A DNA stretch of 64,000 nt from Branchiostoma floridae (Eukaryota; Chordata; Leptocardii; Amphioxiformes; Branchiostomatidae). The position numbers and the translations under genes are program-made. This document shows positions 23,626-35,700 of the stretch, piece after piece. A model generated the notes under the pieces. It searched no databases and had not been told where the DNA came from. It saw nothing but the letters and a program-made list of their open reading frames with translations. Position 1 is the first letter of the stretch; each line of letters starts with the position of its first letter. The stretch is taken from the NCBI RefSeq assembly GCF_000003815.2, contig NC_049993.1:9445458-9509457 (forward strand), read 5' to 3'.

Positions 23626-26600
23626 ATGTTGGTGATACGTCCGAATATACGGTTTTTGGTGGTCCTGGTGGCTTTCGTCGGCTGCCTGCTCTTCTCTGTT
23701 CATCTGGTCTTCTTCGAGAGTAAAGTGGACAGGAACGTGGACGAGAACCTGGTGCCGAGAGACGTCAGCATTTTGGACTTGTTTCCCTCAGACGACGATG
23801 GAAGTGAGTGAGCCATTTTAACTTTCTGTTATCATATTTAGATGGTTATACTGAAATAAAACTAAATACAAGTCACGAGACCATTCATTATGATAACCCA
23901 CAAAGAATCACACAAGATGTATAAAAATTCAACTATTAGATGCATATACTGTCTGTTTTGACTGCTGAGTATGATATTTGAATATTTGAACATTGAAATG
24001 CGACAAGTTATTCAGTTTGCTTGTGAGCTACCGAATGTACAGCAAAAGTTAGCACAAATCAACAAAAAAAACATCGAACATTTCTTAAACAATTTTAACA
24101 TTCNNNNNNNNNNNNNNNNNNNNNNNNNNNNNNNNNNNNNNNNNNNNNNNNNNNNNNNNNNNNNNNNNNNNNNNNNNNNNNNNNNNNNNNNNNNNNNNNN
24201 NNNGGTGGGTTACGTCACACGTTATAGATTCTTGTTTCATATCTTACTAGAGCTGGTTTTACTGTGGCATCAAAAGCACACAAAGAAGCAATGAGTAGAA
24301 GTACAATCATACGTCGTTGAGTAGTTATAGACCACATTCTGTGTACATATTGCGGCTAACAATAATTTCAACTGGACTTGTAGAGGAACTTGACATATTC
24401 TTACGATTAACGATAGGCAGTATAGCAAAAGTCGAGACGTACTGTTTGGCACATACAGATATACTTTGTACTACAATCCGTTACAGCATTTACGACAATT
24501 GTTCCTTTCCTGTTTCAGCTTGCGGGCTCCTTTCTCCACAAGATTGACATCATCCTTCTGTCCGAGCAGAGCGTAGGGCAACTTCACAAGAAGATACGGG
24601 AAAGGGCAAAGGATGAACGGAAGGAGAGGGAAAGACGAGAAGAACAGGAGAAGGCAAAACAAGAGGAGCAGAAACGTCTGGAGAAACTAGCGAAACAGCA
24701 GAAGGAAGAAGCGAACAGCCACCTGGGAGAGGTAAAGCATAGCTTAGCTCAAATCAGATATGTCGTTAGAAGTATATTTATTTTCTATAAACGCTAATTG
24801 GGATGAAATGAATGATAGAGTGGATTGGTCGCTGCATATAAAGGAAGAATCAATGGATGGATGGAAGGATGGGTTGATATATTGATGGACGAAAACTTAG
24901 ATAAATGAACTCTCAGGTTTCCACCAAAATATATTCAGGCACTCTGGGTACTTCTATGGTAGTAAAATGATTTATGAATAATTGAAACTGGAAGAAAAAA
25001 ACGTAAACCTGATGCAGAACAACTTAGTTGGAAACTATTCTAAACTACTTAAAGTTTTGTGATCATGTCAATTTTTCTGGAGGTATTTGTACAGACAAAA
25101 ACCGAAGTTGCATTGAAAAGCTTTTATGTTCAACCCAAGGAAGCTGAAGACAAGCCTCCCCCGAAACCGAAGTTGAGTCAAGAGCGGCTGGACCAGATCG
25201 CCAAGGCGGTGTCACACCTGCGGAAGGCGGACGAGAAACTGCCGTTCGAGAGGAGAGCGAAGCTGTGGAAGATGGCCTATGAGCGGGACGATAAATACAG
25301 CTTTTCGGTACGTTGGTGTGTTTTTTTAGTTCTGTCCTCACCATATCGGCTCAGTGTCCATCCAATGGAAGACTTGTACCTCTAGCACTGTGATGTTAGG
25401 GAAAGCTACAAACTACTAGTATTGACGTGTAAGGCCCAGTAAATTGAAAAGCTTGTACCCTAAACAAATTAAATCACTGAAGCCCCTTCGTAAGCGTGTG
25501 CGTTTCAGTATTTCACAAAATCATTCACATGCGGATGCGAGTAACTTATAAGGTTAGCATGTGCATTGTAAAGCCTGGAATCCAGTTTTGTTGGCTTTAT
25601 TCAGATTCCAATGGTCGCTCCCCCTCCGACAACACGTGGTAGCGACCGTTGAAAGCAGAAAGCTATTACAAAGCTGGATCCTACGTTCGTAACTCGTATA
25701 TTCCATAGTGTATCATATGCCTGGAAAACATCTTTCCCACACAACTTTGAAAAACACCATACTAAACTAACAAACACATTACACAGGATTGTGAGGACAT
25801 GGAGGACTCCATCGCCCGGAACCTGCCGGAGTCGCCCTGGTTCTCGGAGCGGTACATGGATGACCTGAAGCTGTTCCTGGACACGGAGGACATCGACAAC
25901 CCGTACACCTTCCAGAAACTACGTCACTATGGACTGCCGTTCGGCTTCGGGGCACAGAAACGGGACGGTGGGTACAATGGCGTAATAGGAGATAGTCATA
26001 ATCTCTGAACAGGTTTAAAGTTCATCTGCGTTGGTAGAAACCATCCTGAAGGAAAGTTGACCTGTAATTTTCAATTGTTTCATAAAAGTTGGTCTTAATG
26101 AAATTTTCGACTATCCAACTCCAGTCTTTGTCAACAAATGACAAAGGACATTGTCAAAGAATCACAACATAGATCAGAGTTGGGCATTCGAAAAGTCCAA
26201 TTTTTCTGACAAGGGTGAAGGAATTTTTAGCTTTCAGGAAAAAATACATTACAGATACGTGACCTTAAAAAAACTTATTTTTTTACAATCAGATGGTATG
26301 TAATTATGTACAATGATAGATTACTAGTAATCAGATGCTCTTCTTGTTTGATATGGAAATATTTACATTCGCTAAACGTTTTATATTGAAAAAAGTTTAA
26401 ACTTTATTCACCATGGTGAGTCCCTTCTTTGTGTTGGAACAAAGTTTAAACTTTTTCAATATGGAATTTACCAACACAGATGAGCATTCATTCGGACGCT
26501 AAACGTTTTCTTTTCCTTTTGTATGATAATAGTCATGGCGCGGCTGGTACACAATGACAACTTCACCAATGACGACATCCACGGTGACTACCGCAAAGCG

Positions 26601-28792
26601 TGCCTGACCTGCGCAGTGGTGGGGTCCGGCGGAGAACTGAAAGGTGCAGGGATGGGTAAAGAGATAGACAAACACGACTATGTGTTCAGGTGAGCATGTA
26701 CTGATACTTTTTGTTTTGATAATCTGCATTAAATCAACTATATCATAGGCCGTGTGTTTAGGTGGGTGTTTCTTTTCTATTTTGATTTTGGTTGTGCAAA
26801 GCGTTAAAGAACCCTAAGTAGTATCATAAATGTTCATTGATTCATTGTCGCCACCAGACTAATGATTCCAGCAACTTACTTTAAAGCATACCACATTTCG
26901 TGTGACACGATGTACAACCATACTCTATTCTAAGAAAATTGCAGATAGTCTTTCCCTTTGATGAACGACAACGATTTACACTCACTCAATGCTGCACAGT
27001 GGTTTCGACAGCAAGAGAGATCTTACAGCATGATAGATCCAGAATTAAATAACAACAGGACAGAAGTTAATGATGTTTTAATCATTTTTCAGGTTAAACA
27101 AGGCGATGACGGGCTCCCAGTACTGGCCCGACATCGGGAACAAAACCACCTTCTACACATTCTACCCGGAGTCCAACTTCGTACATCTTCTGAACGACAA
27201 AGAAGTAAGGAAATTTTCTTATATCTAAGGGAAGGAGGCCTTTGTTTCTTATCTGCCTTGAGCGTGAACTCAACATTAAGATTATGAACTAACCGATGGA
27301 ACATAAGACCTTAAACACTCCTTCAAAGCTGTATAAGCTGTTTAATTTACGCACGTTTAGACAATAACATTGTGGAAGATTTCATTGTTTCAAATTATGA
27401 AGAAAAAAAACTATTTCACTCCTCTTTCTTGCCCACAGAATGTTGTCTACCTTTATGCGGGGTTTAAACAGTACGATATCGACTACATCACTGCAGTGGT
27501 GGAAGGGGAACCCATGCCCAAAATCAAGGCCAACAACAGATACTGGTGAGTCGTGAAGTTTTGGTCATACATCGATAATAACTTGAATATAGGTTATTAG
27601 TTAAAATAACACAGCAAACGTATAAAGAAGATTAGTGGTAGCCTGGTATGCTTGGCTATTTAGATATAGACTATCGAAAAAGCATGTTCGTCATTGATAT
27701 CTAAATTATTTCCTTAACATATCTATGGGCATTGTCACACGCGATCGAATTGAGGCGCTCTTGTGATAGTCGTACACGCATCGTACAAATTTGTCGGCGG
27801 TTGGTTCTGTCACGTATCACAGACTGTTGAAAAGTCTAAATCAAAATCGTACGAAGACCTTCAGTGAATGTGACCGTAATTATTACACTTTATGGCTAAA
27901 GTTTGATATACATAGATGTTTGATGGTTCACATTATGCTCCGTTTATGTTAATGAAATGGACAAACAAAAATAGTAAGAAGTGTACAAGAAAAAAATGTA
28001 CTGTTTCACCCAGGTCGGTGCGCAACCCGAAGATCCACGGACGGCAGTTAAAGCTCTTCCACCCCGACTTCCTGCGGTACATCCACGTGTCGTACCTGAA
28101 CCACACCGGGGGTCGGCCCACCACAGGCGCCATGCTCGTCTTTACAGCTGTGCACATGTGTGACAAGGTTCGTCTTTTTTTTGTTCAATCTTTGTGAGCC
28201 CGATACTACGCAAATGTCTCACCTGGACTGGGCTATAGCAGTTTCTTAGAAAGGGACGCAACGAAGAGGCAGATAAAGGTCCCACATTTCCTCTGGATAA
28301 GAACGAAGTAACCAGTCATCTATGCATGTTACAAACTTGTTCCACTGTTACAGTGTATTTGCAAGTACAGTGAATACATTGTCCTACTATATATGGAAAT
28401 CGTTTTGCGCACAAAAGTGTCGTTTTGACATACATAAGACTCCCTGATGGTTTTTGTTTTAAATTATGGCCAGCCCTCAACAAAAATTCAATGTCAACGT
28501 TTCGTAATTATCAAGGCATTTACGGTGCTCGGTCTATACCTGTGTTTCAACGGATTTTGAGAGACTGTTTTACTAAGTGATTTTTTCCTCTCTTTCTCTC
28601 CAAACATTCCCACAGGTTGATATTTACGGGTTCGGGTACAACCCACGGTTCTCTGCGCACTACTACGACTCCACCTTCCACGAGCACACGGACAAGGGCA
28701 CGGTCCACAACGGCACAAACGAGAGGCTGGTCTGGGAGCAGCTGCACGCAGACGGTATCATCAATTGGTGGAAACGGGATTCGGAAAGATGA
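23626..28792 (+). CDS. ST6GalNAc1/2-type sialyltransferase (GT29)
   Basis: Exons 23626-23803, 24487-24731, 25095-25307, 25787-25967, 26533-26689, 27093-27204, 27439-27545, 28014-28167, 28616-28792; 1524 nt, 507 aa, all in phase. Type II Golgi topology: short N-terminus, membrane anchor about 9-30 (FLVVLVAFVGCLLFSVHLVF), then a highly charged K/E/R coiled-coil stem about 75-140. Catalytic part: sialylmotif L about 295-340 (CAVVGSGGELKG, MGKEIDKHDYVFRLNKAM), motif S about 416-440 (FLRYIHVS, GGRPTTGAML), motif III HYYD (464-467) and motif VS HNGTNE (Hx4E). The sequence around HYYD and the final LHADGI match the ST6GALNAC1/2 branch best, i.e. alpha-2,6 sialic acid onto GalNAc of mucin-type O-glycans, though exact acceptor cannot be read from sequence. 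The second exon start is uncertain: 24487 keeps frame, whereas the stronger-looking acceptor before 24519 would break it unless an exon is hidden in the gap at 24104-24203. Confidence 0.85.
24104..24203. other. Assembly gap (100 N)
   Basis: A round 100-base run of N, normally a placeholder for a gap of unknown size. It lies in the intron after the first coding exon of the sialyltransferase and could hide an exon. Confidence 0.97.
26371..26507. repeat. Small inverted repeat flanked by direct repeats in an intron
   Basis: Arms ATATTGAAAAAAGTTTAAAC (from 26383) and its complement ending near 26462 enclose about 35 bases. The longer unit is bounded by the direct repeat GCTAAACGTTTT near 26371 and 26498. 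It lies just before the exon carrying sialylmotif L. Confidence 0.65.
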
Positions 28793-29760
28793 CACAAGAT
28801 GGAAAGATAATAGACACTATCGGTGCAAAAATCTATGCAAACACTGTACAGTAGTACTTTGGAGGGGGCTGTAAGAGACGGGATTCGGACAAGATGTTGT
28901 AAAGTCTAAAAGTATGTACCAACATTGTACTACCATGGTTACTAGCATATTCATGATGCCAACGCCCGAGTATCAACTGATGGAAACGAGATTTGAAAAG
29001 ATGACAGATGATGTAAAGACACTAGACACTGTGGTGCAGTTTTATGGACTAAGAGTTACTACTTTGGTTATAAGGGGTGGTGGGTTGGAAGAGACTCTGA
29101 CAACGAGAAGCTCGAGAGCATCCCCATGCTGACAGTATTACTAATTAATTGACACGGGTTTCGGACAAATGACACAAGGAATGAAGACACTGCTAAGTCT
29201 TGTGGGATAATGTATGTTATATAATGAGCTATTTAAAAATGCAAACACTTAAATACTTTTGAGGGGCATTGGAATAGACTGACAACGAGAAGATCCAGGG
29301 CATCCCCATGGTGACTGGTGGAAACGGGATATACGGACAGATGGCACGGGATCTAACAAGAGTTAGAAATCACATAAAAAAGACCAAGTCTAAGAATTTC
29401 TCCCTCGCCGGAAAACGGATTTTATATTCGGAAAGAAGACGAGATGTAACATGAGTTAGGATCTCATAGAAGGCCAAGTCTAAGAATTTTTGTGAACATT
29501 GCACTCCCACTAGCATCACGCTATTTGGGGGAAACGTGGAAAGATACTCTGACACCGTGAATCTGGTGTGGAATCGGGAGAATCATCATGTGGACGGTGG
29601 CATACGATGTGAAGACACCATTGAGTCTCCTGGACCAGCTAATGAAGAGTTTATATGCAAACTGTGTATCGCATTATAGCATCGTTCTTGGAGGGAGAAC
29701 ATTAAAGAGACTTGTTTGAGAGTATCGTCACGCAGACAGCACAATCAACTATTACGGATC
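28700..29760 (+). repeat. Degenerate tandem copies of the sialyltransferase 3' end
   Basis: The last coding bases (TGGTGGAAACGGGATTCGG, then AAGATGACACAAG) recur in eroded form in the 3' flank: GACGGGATTCGG near 28878, GAAACGAGATTTG near 28984, GGTTTCGGACAAATGACAC near 29158, GGTGGAAACGGGATATACGG near 29316, and CGGAAAGAAGACGAG near 29429. Intervening words (ACAACGAGAAG, CATCCCCATG, AATGAAGACAC) also repeat. Spacing varies and copies are diverged, so this is an old array. Confidence 0.6.
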
Positions 29761-32735
29761 TATGCAAGGATTGTCCCAAGGAAACTTGGGGACACTCGGA
29801 CAACATCCTAATGTCCTACGGAAAAAGAACTTACATGCATATGTTACGGATTGCTCATTGATCAAATGTTTAAGATATAAACCGACATATTCTATGTAAT
29901 ATTTGTACGTTTTCAACTTTAAAATTTGAACTCCTGTTTTTATATTAAGCATATTCTAGTCCAGTACAAATGCAATTAAGATTAATATATTTCAGTCGGC
30001 GACATACTATAAATGCCTATTGTGGCAAGATAAAACGATTCATCAAATCATCATAAACATCACTTGGAGTCTTATTCATTTATTTCATACATTTCATAAC
30101 AAAAGTGTAAAACCATGTAGACTGGTGTCAAGTATCACATTTGCTTTCAGTTAGAGATGCAACAAACGAGTTCCAACCAAGCTCCAAGTCTTTTCCGTAC
30201 AAAATGGTAAAATACACCAACATATTGGGGTATATGATCCCAATTTGCCAATACCAACAGCATTCAGTGCCATGGCTTAAAAAGTTTACTAAAATATCGT
30301 GCATTTATTTTGGTCCAAATCCTTATATAATTACATGTATATAAAATACAAATATTCAGCTATATTGCATTTTAACCATAACAAAAATTAAAAGTCATAT
30401 ATTACAATAAGTGAGATAAAGTATATCTGGATAAAATTGTGATTGTCAGTAAATATACATACAAAAGGAACCCATTTCGTATTGACTACATTCTTGTTAT
30501 ATATTTTTTTATGTGTTGTATCATGATTGGGTGACTGCATCTATGCAAATGACTAAGACACACCAAAAATGGTCCCAAAACCAAAACATTCTGTTACCAA
30601 GTATATCATCATATACCAAGTATATATGACCGCAATTTGGTCAATGTGGACCATTAAGAATATGATTTTCCTGCTATATGAGTATTTTCAAAAATCATAA
30701 GACATATGTACAACTTGGACAATATCATAGAACATGGATGATATGGTCAGCCAATGAAAACGAGCCATCAAACTTTCCTTTGTGCCCAGCCAATCACCAT
30801 GCTGCATTTCTCAAACTGGTCTTCTGATTGGTTTTGGCATTCTCACAAATGAAACCTGTTGTCTACAAGTCTGGCCAATGAGCAAGCCCCATGTTTTACA
30901 TGGGCTTTCTAATTGGCTAATGACGTTCAAGTTGAAAATCTAAACTGTATTTCTTCCACAAATACAAACTGTAAGCATATCTTTCTTGACAATCTGATTT
31001 GACGCTCTTCCTGCCACATACATGTACGTGTATCTACTCTAAGGCACATAGATATCTTACAATGGCACAAATAACCACTCAAGGACTTCAACATCATCAT
31101 CATTCACAGAGGAACCCTAGTGCTGGCACAAGTATTTACAAAGCACAGGGCTTTTGCAACTTCGTGTATTCTTTGGACCCTAAGAATTATTTCCTTTGTC
31201 CATTATCTATCAAATTCGAAAAACTGAAGGAAAAATATATGTACTAAAAGCTCCTTGGGGATACAAAGGGTATATACTTATAATAAGGTGGTATATCGAT
31301 ATAATCTGGTGTACTATTTCTTTCTATGTTTTGCTAACAATTTTTCTCTCTGTAAAGATAGGGGATTTGAGAGATAAAAAAAATCAAAACCTTGTAAATT
31401 TGTATTACTACTGGTGTGCTCATGTCTGGAATAATACTTTGAATAACAGGTGTATAATACATGTAGTATGATTTATCTATAAGATTGTCTGTTTTGTTTA
31501 GAACTTCACTTTAAAGGGTTGGAATAGAAGTTTGGACTAAAATACAAGGAATATCATTGGGCCCTTGCAATGCAAGAGTAATGGGCAACTTACTGTTAGG
31601 TTTATTAACATATCATTTAAAAATCATTCAACCTACTTTGTTAACCAACCTTAATAGTAGATCTTGAACTCTAAAATTTTGGAAAAAATACAAATTTCCA
31701 CTTTATCACAGGCACATTTTAACCTTGCACTTGTCCCAACTTAATAGCTATCTTTATGTCACTGGCTTAAAAACAATCTGGGCCAATTCACATGATTTAA
31801 AAATCAAGCCTCACTTTTTGCTATTATTGCAGCTGAATGAAGTATTTCATCCACTCAAACTTTAGATTACAATTACAATTTACTTCCTTCCTTTTGCCGG
31901 ACACCTTTTACAAAAACAACCATTGAAACACCATTATGTTGCAAGTCAGAGGCCCAAGTCTAATCTTTGTCTTCTGGTGTCAGTTCCAAGATTTTTGGTT
32001 TGAGGTGTCAGTGATTATTCTAACTATATGCTTCATGTAACAAAAATCATTTTGCAAAATGCAAGGGCTTCAATGCTAGACATTGGACACTTTGACATTC
32101 CTCTCTTTGCAGTAACCATGTACCATTTTTCAGCTCCTGTTGAAAACCATCTCTACTAAGTCACACAATAGGGATATGCAACCAATACATGTTGACAGCT
32201 CCTTTGTCAAGGATAACCACATAAGCCAGCCAACTATAATGTGATGCCTGTGCTGCCAGCTCAACATAAAGACACATAAATTTTGGTCCCAAAACACTGG
32301 ATTGGAATGTTTCCACTTTAGAAAGACTTTCCACACCAAATAGTAGAGAGAGAGATCCAGCTTTCCAATAGATGCTGTTAAACAGACACAAAACTTTGAT
32401 GAGAAATTGTCCTCACAACACTTTCCAGGACTCCACAAGAAAAAAAGGAATGAGAATAGTACCCACTCCCTCCCTAATTTTGCTAATGTCATCGACTGAA
32501 ATTTGATTATTTCACAGTTTGAGCTTACGGTTGTCGAGGGTTTTGATCAGTTCTAATCAAAATTGTTTTGTTTGGGACAAGATCCACTTTGACTTTTATA
32601 CGAGCCTCTCATTCGTGGTTGATTCTTATTCCAAGGGTTCTCCTGAGTTAGAGGTTTATGTCCACAAGCTCTGCGGACACAGACCTCCTGGGTTATGGTC
32701 TTGAACAGTGAAGAGTCTGAGTTAGACAGGCTAGG
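29761..32735. other. Intergenic / 3' flanks of two convergent genes
   Basis: AT-rich, no exon supported. The 3'UTRs of the sialyltransferase (plus) and the receptor phosphatase (minus) converge here; the phosphatase stop codon ends at 32736. I see no RNA gene or large repeat. Confidence 0.55.
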
Positions 32736-35700
32736 CTACTGCAGGTCCTTAAAGTTTGCATAGAGAGTGAAACTGTCCAGGTACTCCAGTACTGCCTGGT
32801 AGATGAACTGGTACTGTTCCTATGGAGAGAAAAACAACAACCATTTACAAAATGTATACAACCCTTTCGTAATGATATTGCTGTGGCTATGATTTTTATA
32901 CATGCAATTGTAGCTTAAGATATGGTGTAGCTGAGGCCTAAACTGTATCATTTATTCATTCAGGGAAACCTACTGTGGAAAAGCATCCTCCACTTGTCAA
33001 TGTGTAACGTTTAAACTTTTATGTACTCATGTTAATCTTTGTCTTTCTTTTGAACTACAGTGGAGTCTTCAAAACCATTCTAAAATGACATATACAACAT
33101 TAAGAACATTGTTTCAACATCTACCTTTAAAGTCTCATTCTCATTACCCGTTTTCAGCTAGAGGTTGACACATGTCAGGAAATGATTGGAGGAGTCTGAA
33201 TAGAAATGATGGGTACTTTACCACTGTTTGCACCATGTGAGGTCTCTGATATCTCATGGACTTCACAGTTTGGAAAACATCACAGATGCCCTCTGCCTTC
33301 ACCCGCTCAATCACTGTGCTCAGGGTTATGAACGCCCCTGTGCGGCCTGCACCAGAACTGCAGGGAAGACATGTATCACATCATCAATATGACATGACAC
33401 ACATTTTCCATTCAACATTAGAATGATACTTTACAGCATATATTGTTTTGCTATGGTAAAATACTTGCCCCAATTGTTTCAAAATAGTAATAATTTTTTT
33501 AATAACTACAAGGGGTGGACACTGATTAGCCTGTCATGAAACAAATGTATGACATATCAATACATTTAGTAGTATCACCATAGGTACACCCTTTAAACAA
33601 TGCATAATGTATGTGGCAGGCCCATCACTGCATGAAATTTTACATTGTACAGTATATGTATATGCAGAACCTATAAATCATACATGTCAAAGAATAACAA
33701 GCTAGATCTGTGACTGGTACATGTTGCACAATGTACAAATGTAAGTCAATGAAATGAGACACTTACCTGAACTGTGATTGGTTAATAAGACTGATGACAC
33801 ATACCTGCAGTGCACCGTGATTGGTCCATTTCCGGACTGCTGTTGCTGCCTCTCCACCTGACCAATCAGGTCCAGCATGCCGGCAGCATTGGCAGGGATG
33901 CCGATCTCCGGCCAGCCGTGGAAGTGGAACTGCTGAATGGTACGACAGGACGCCTTCTGTTGGGAAAAGGTAGAAAGGAAAATATTAAGTTTCCTCAAGA
34001 TAAACCAATTGGCTTTGGTCATGAATTATCAGTACTAGCATACATCCCTCTGTCTCTGGACAGCATCTTGCTACTAATGATAAATAAAAGATTAATCTAT
34101 TCCCTCACCTTGATGGACAAAAATCAACTTAAGCTTTGAGAGACTGTTGATGTTCTGATGAAAACATTAAGATATCACAACATTTGGAATCTGCACCAGG
34201 TCCTAAAGATTTTCTAATGATCATGAAAGTCTTTCTAACAGTAGTATTGTAGCTACAATAAGACTTGTATGTACCTTTTCCAGCAGTCCTTCTGTCTCCC
34301 CTTCAGCATGCTTCTGGAACTTGTGGGTCTTAAAGAAAAAAACAAATACTTTACGAATGACAGGCTTTGGACAGGGAATTTTTAAAAATAAAACAACAAT
34401 CCTACTTAGTTACAGACACAATCTTGAATACTCTGGATAAGCACAAACATAACAAAGAATATTTCGAACGTTCCCTTGTACCTTCACTAAACACACACAC
34501 TCACTATCTGGTTTATTGTCTTACCTTTGTGTTGGTAATGTGGAAGGTTCGGACGGTGTAGTCTTGGAAGGTTTTGTCTCCCTTAGCCTCCACACAGATG
34601 TCTCCATACATCTCTACTTCACCTGGGCAGTACTTTTGGCGCTTTTCCTGTAACAACAGGGGGAAATATAACACAGATGTCTCCATACATCTCTACTTCA
34701 CCTGGCCAGTAGTTATGGCACTTTTCCTGTAACAACAGGGGAAATATAACACAGATGTCTCCATATATCTCTACTTCACCTGGCCAATACTTGTGGCACT
34801 TTTCCTGTAACAACAGGGGAAAATATAACACAGATGTCTCCATACATCTCTACTTCACCTGGCCAATACTTATGGCACTTTTCCTGTAACAACATGGGGA
34901 GATATAACACAGATGTCTCTATACATCTCTACTTCACCTGGCCAATACTTGTGGCACTTTTCCTGTAACAACAGGGGAAAATATAACACACATGTCTCCA
35001 TACATCTCTACTTCACCTGGCCAATACTTGTGGCACTTTTCCTGTAACAACAGGGGGAAATATAACACACATGTCTCCATACATCTCTACTTCACCTGGC
35101 CAATACTTGTGGCACTTTTCCTGTAACAACAGGGGAAAATATAACACACATGTCTCCATACATCTCTACTTCACCTGGCCAATACTTGTGGCACTTTTCC
35201 TGTAACAACAGGGGGAAATATAACACAGATGTCTCCATATATCTCTACTTCACTTGGCCAATACTTGTGGCACTTTTCCTGTAACACCATGGAGGAATAA
35301 CAGAGGATATATGTTTTAAAATAAAAGATGTTTGTCAGAGAAGGCTGCATACCGAACTGAATTGCCATGTATGTAAGCTTCCTTGAAATATGAGACACTT
35401 AGTCAAAAACGTTGTATTTCATTCAAATGAACTTTAATTTACTCCTGGCTATACGGCATGAAAAAAGGCAATAAAAGCTTATAAGTAAACTATTAAAAGT
35501 CTTATGAATGTAATTCAACATAAAAACAATGGACAACAGAATTCTAACCCACACAATTTATGCATGTACATGTATACAATATTTATTTCATCACAGTACC
35601 ATAATGACGATCACTAAAGCCTTTGCATACATGTAAACGGACACTTTCAGAGAACTAAAAGTTGAAAAGGAGGTTATTTCTGTACTTACATGACCCCTCT

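Noticed and set aside
34593-35290. CRISPR-like appearance of regular repeats
   Set aside because: Units are contiguous copies of an exon border with no unique spacers, in a eukaryotic intron.
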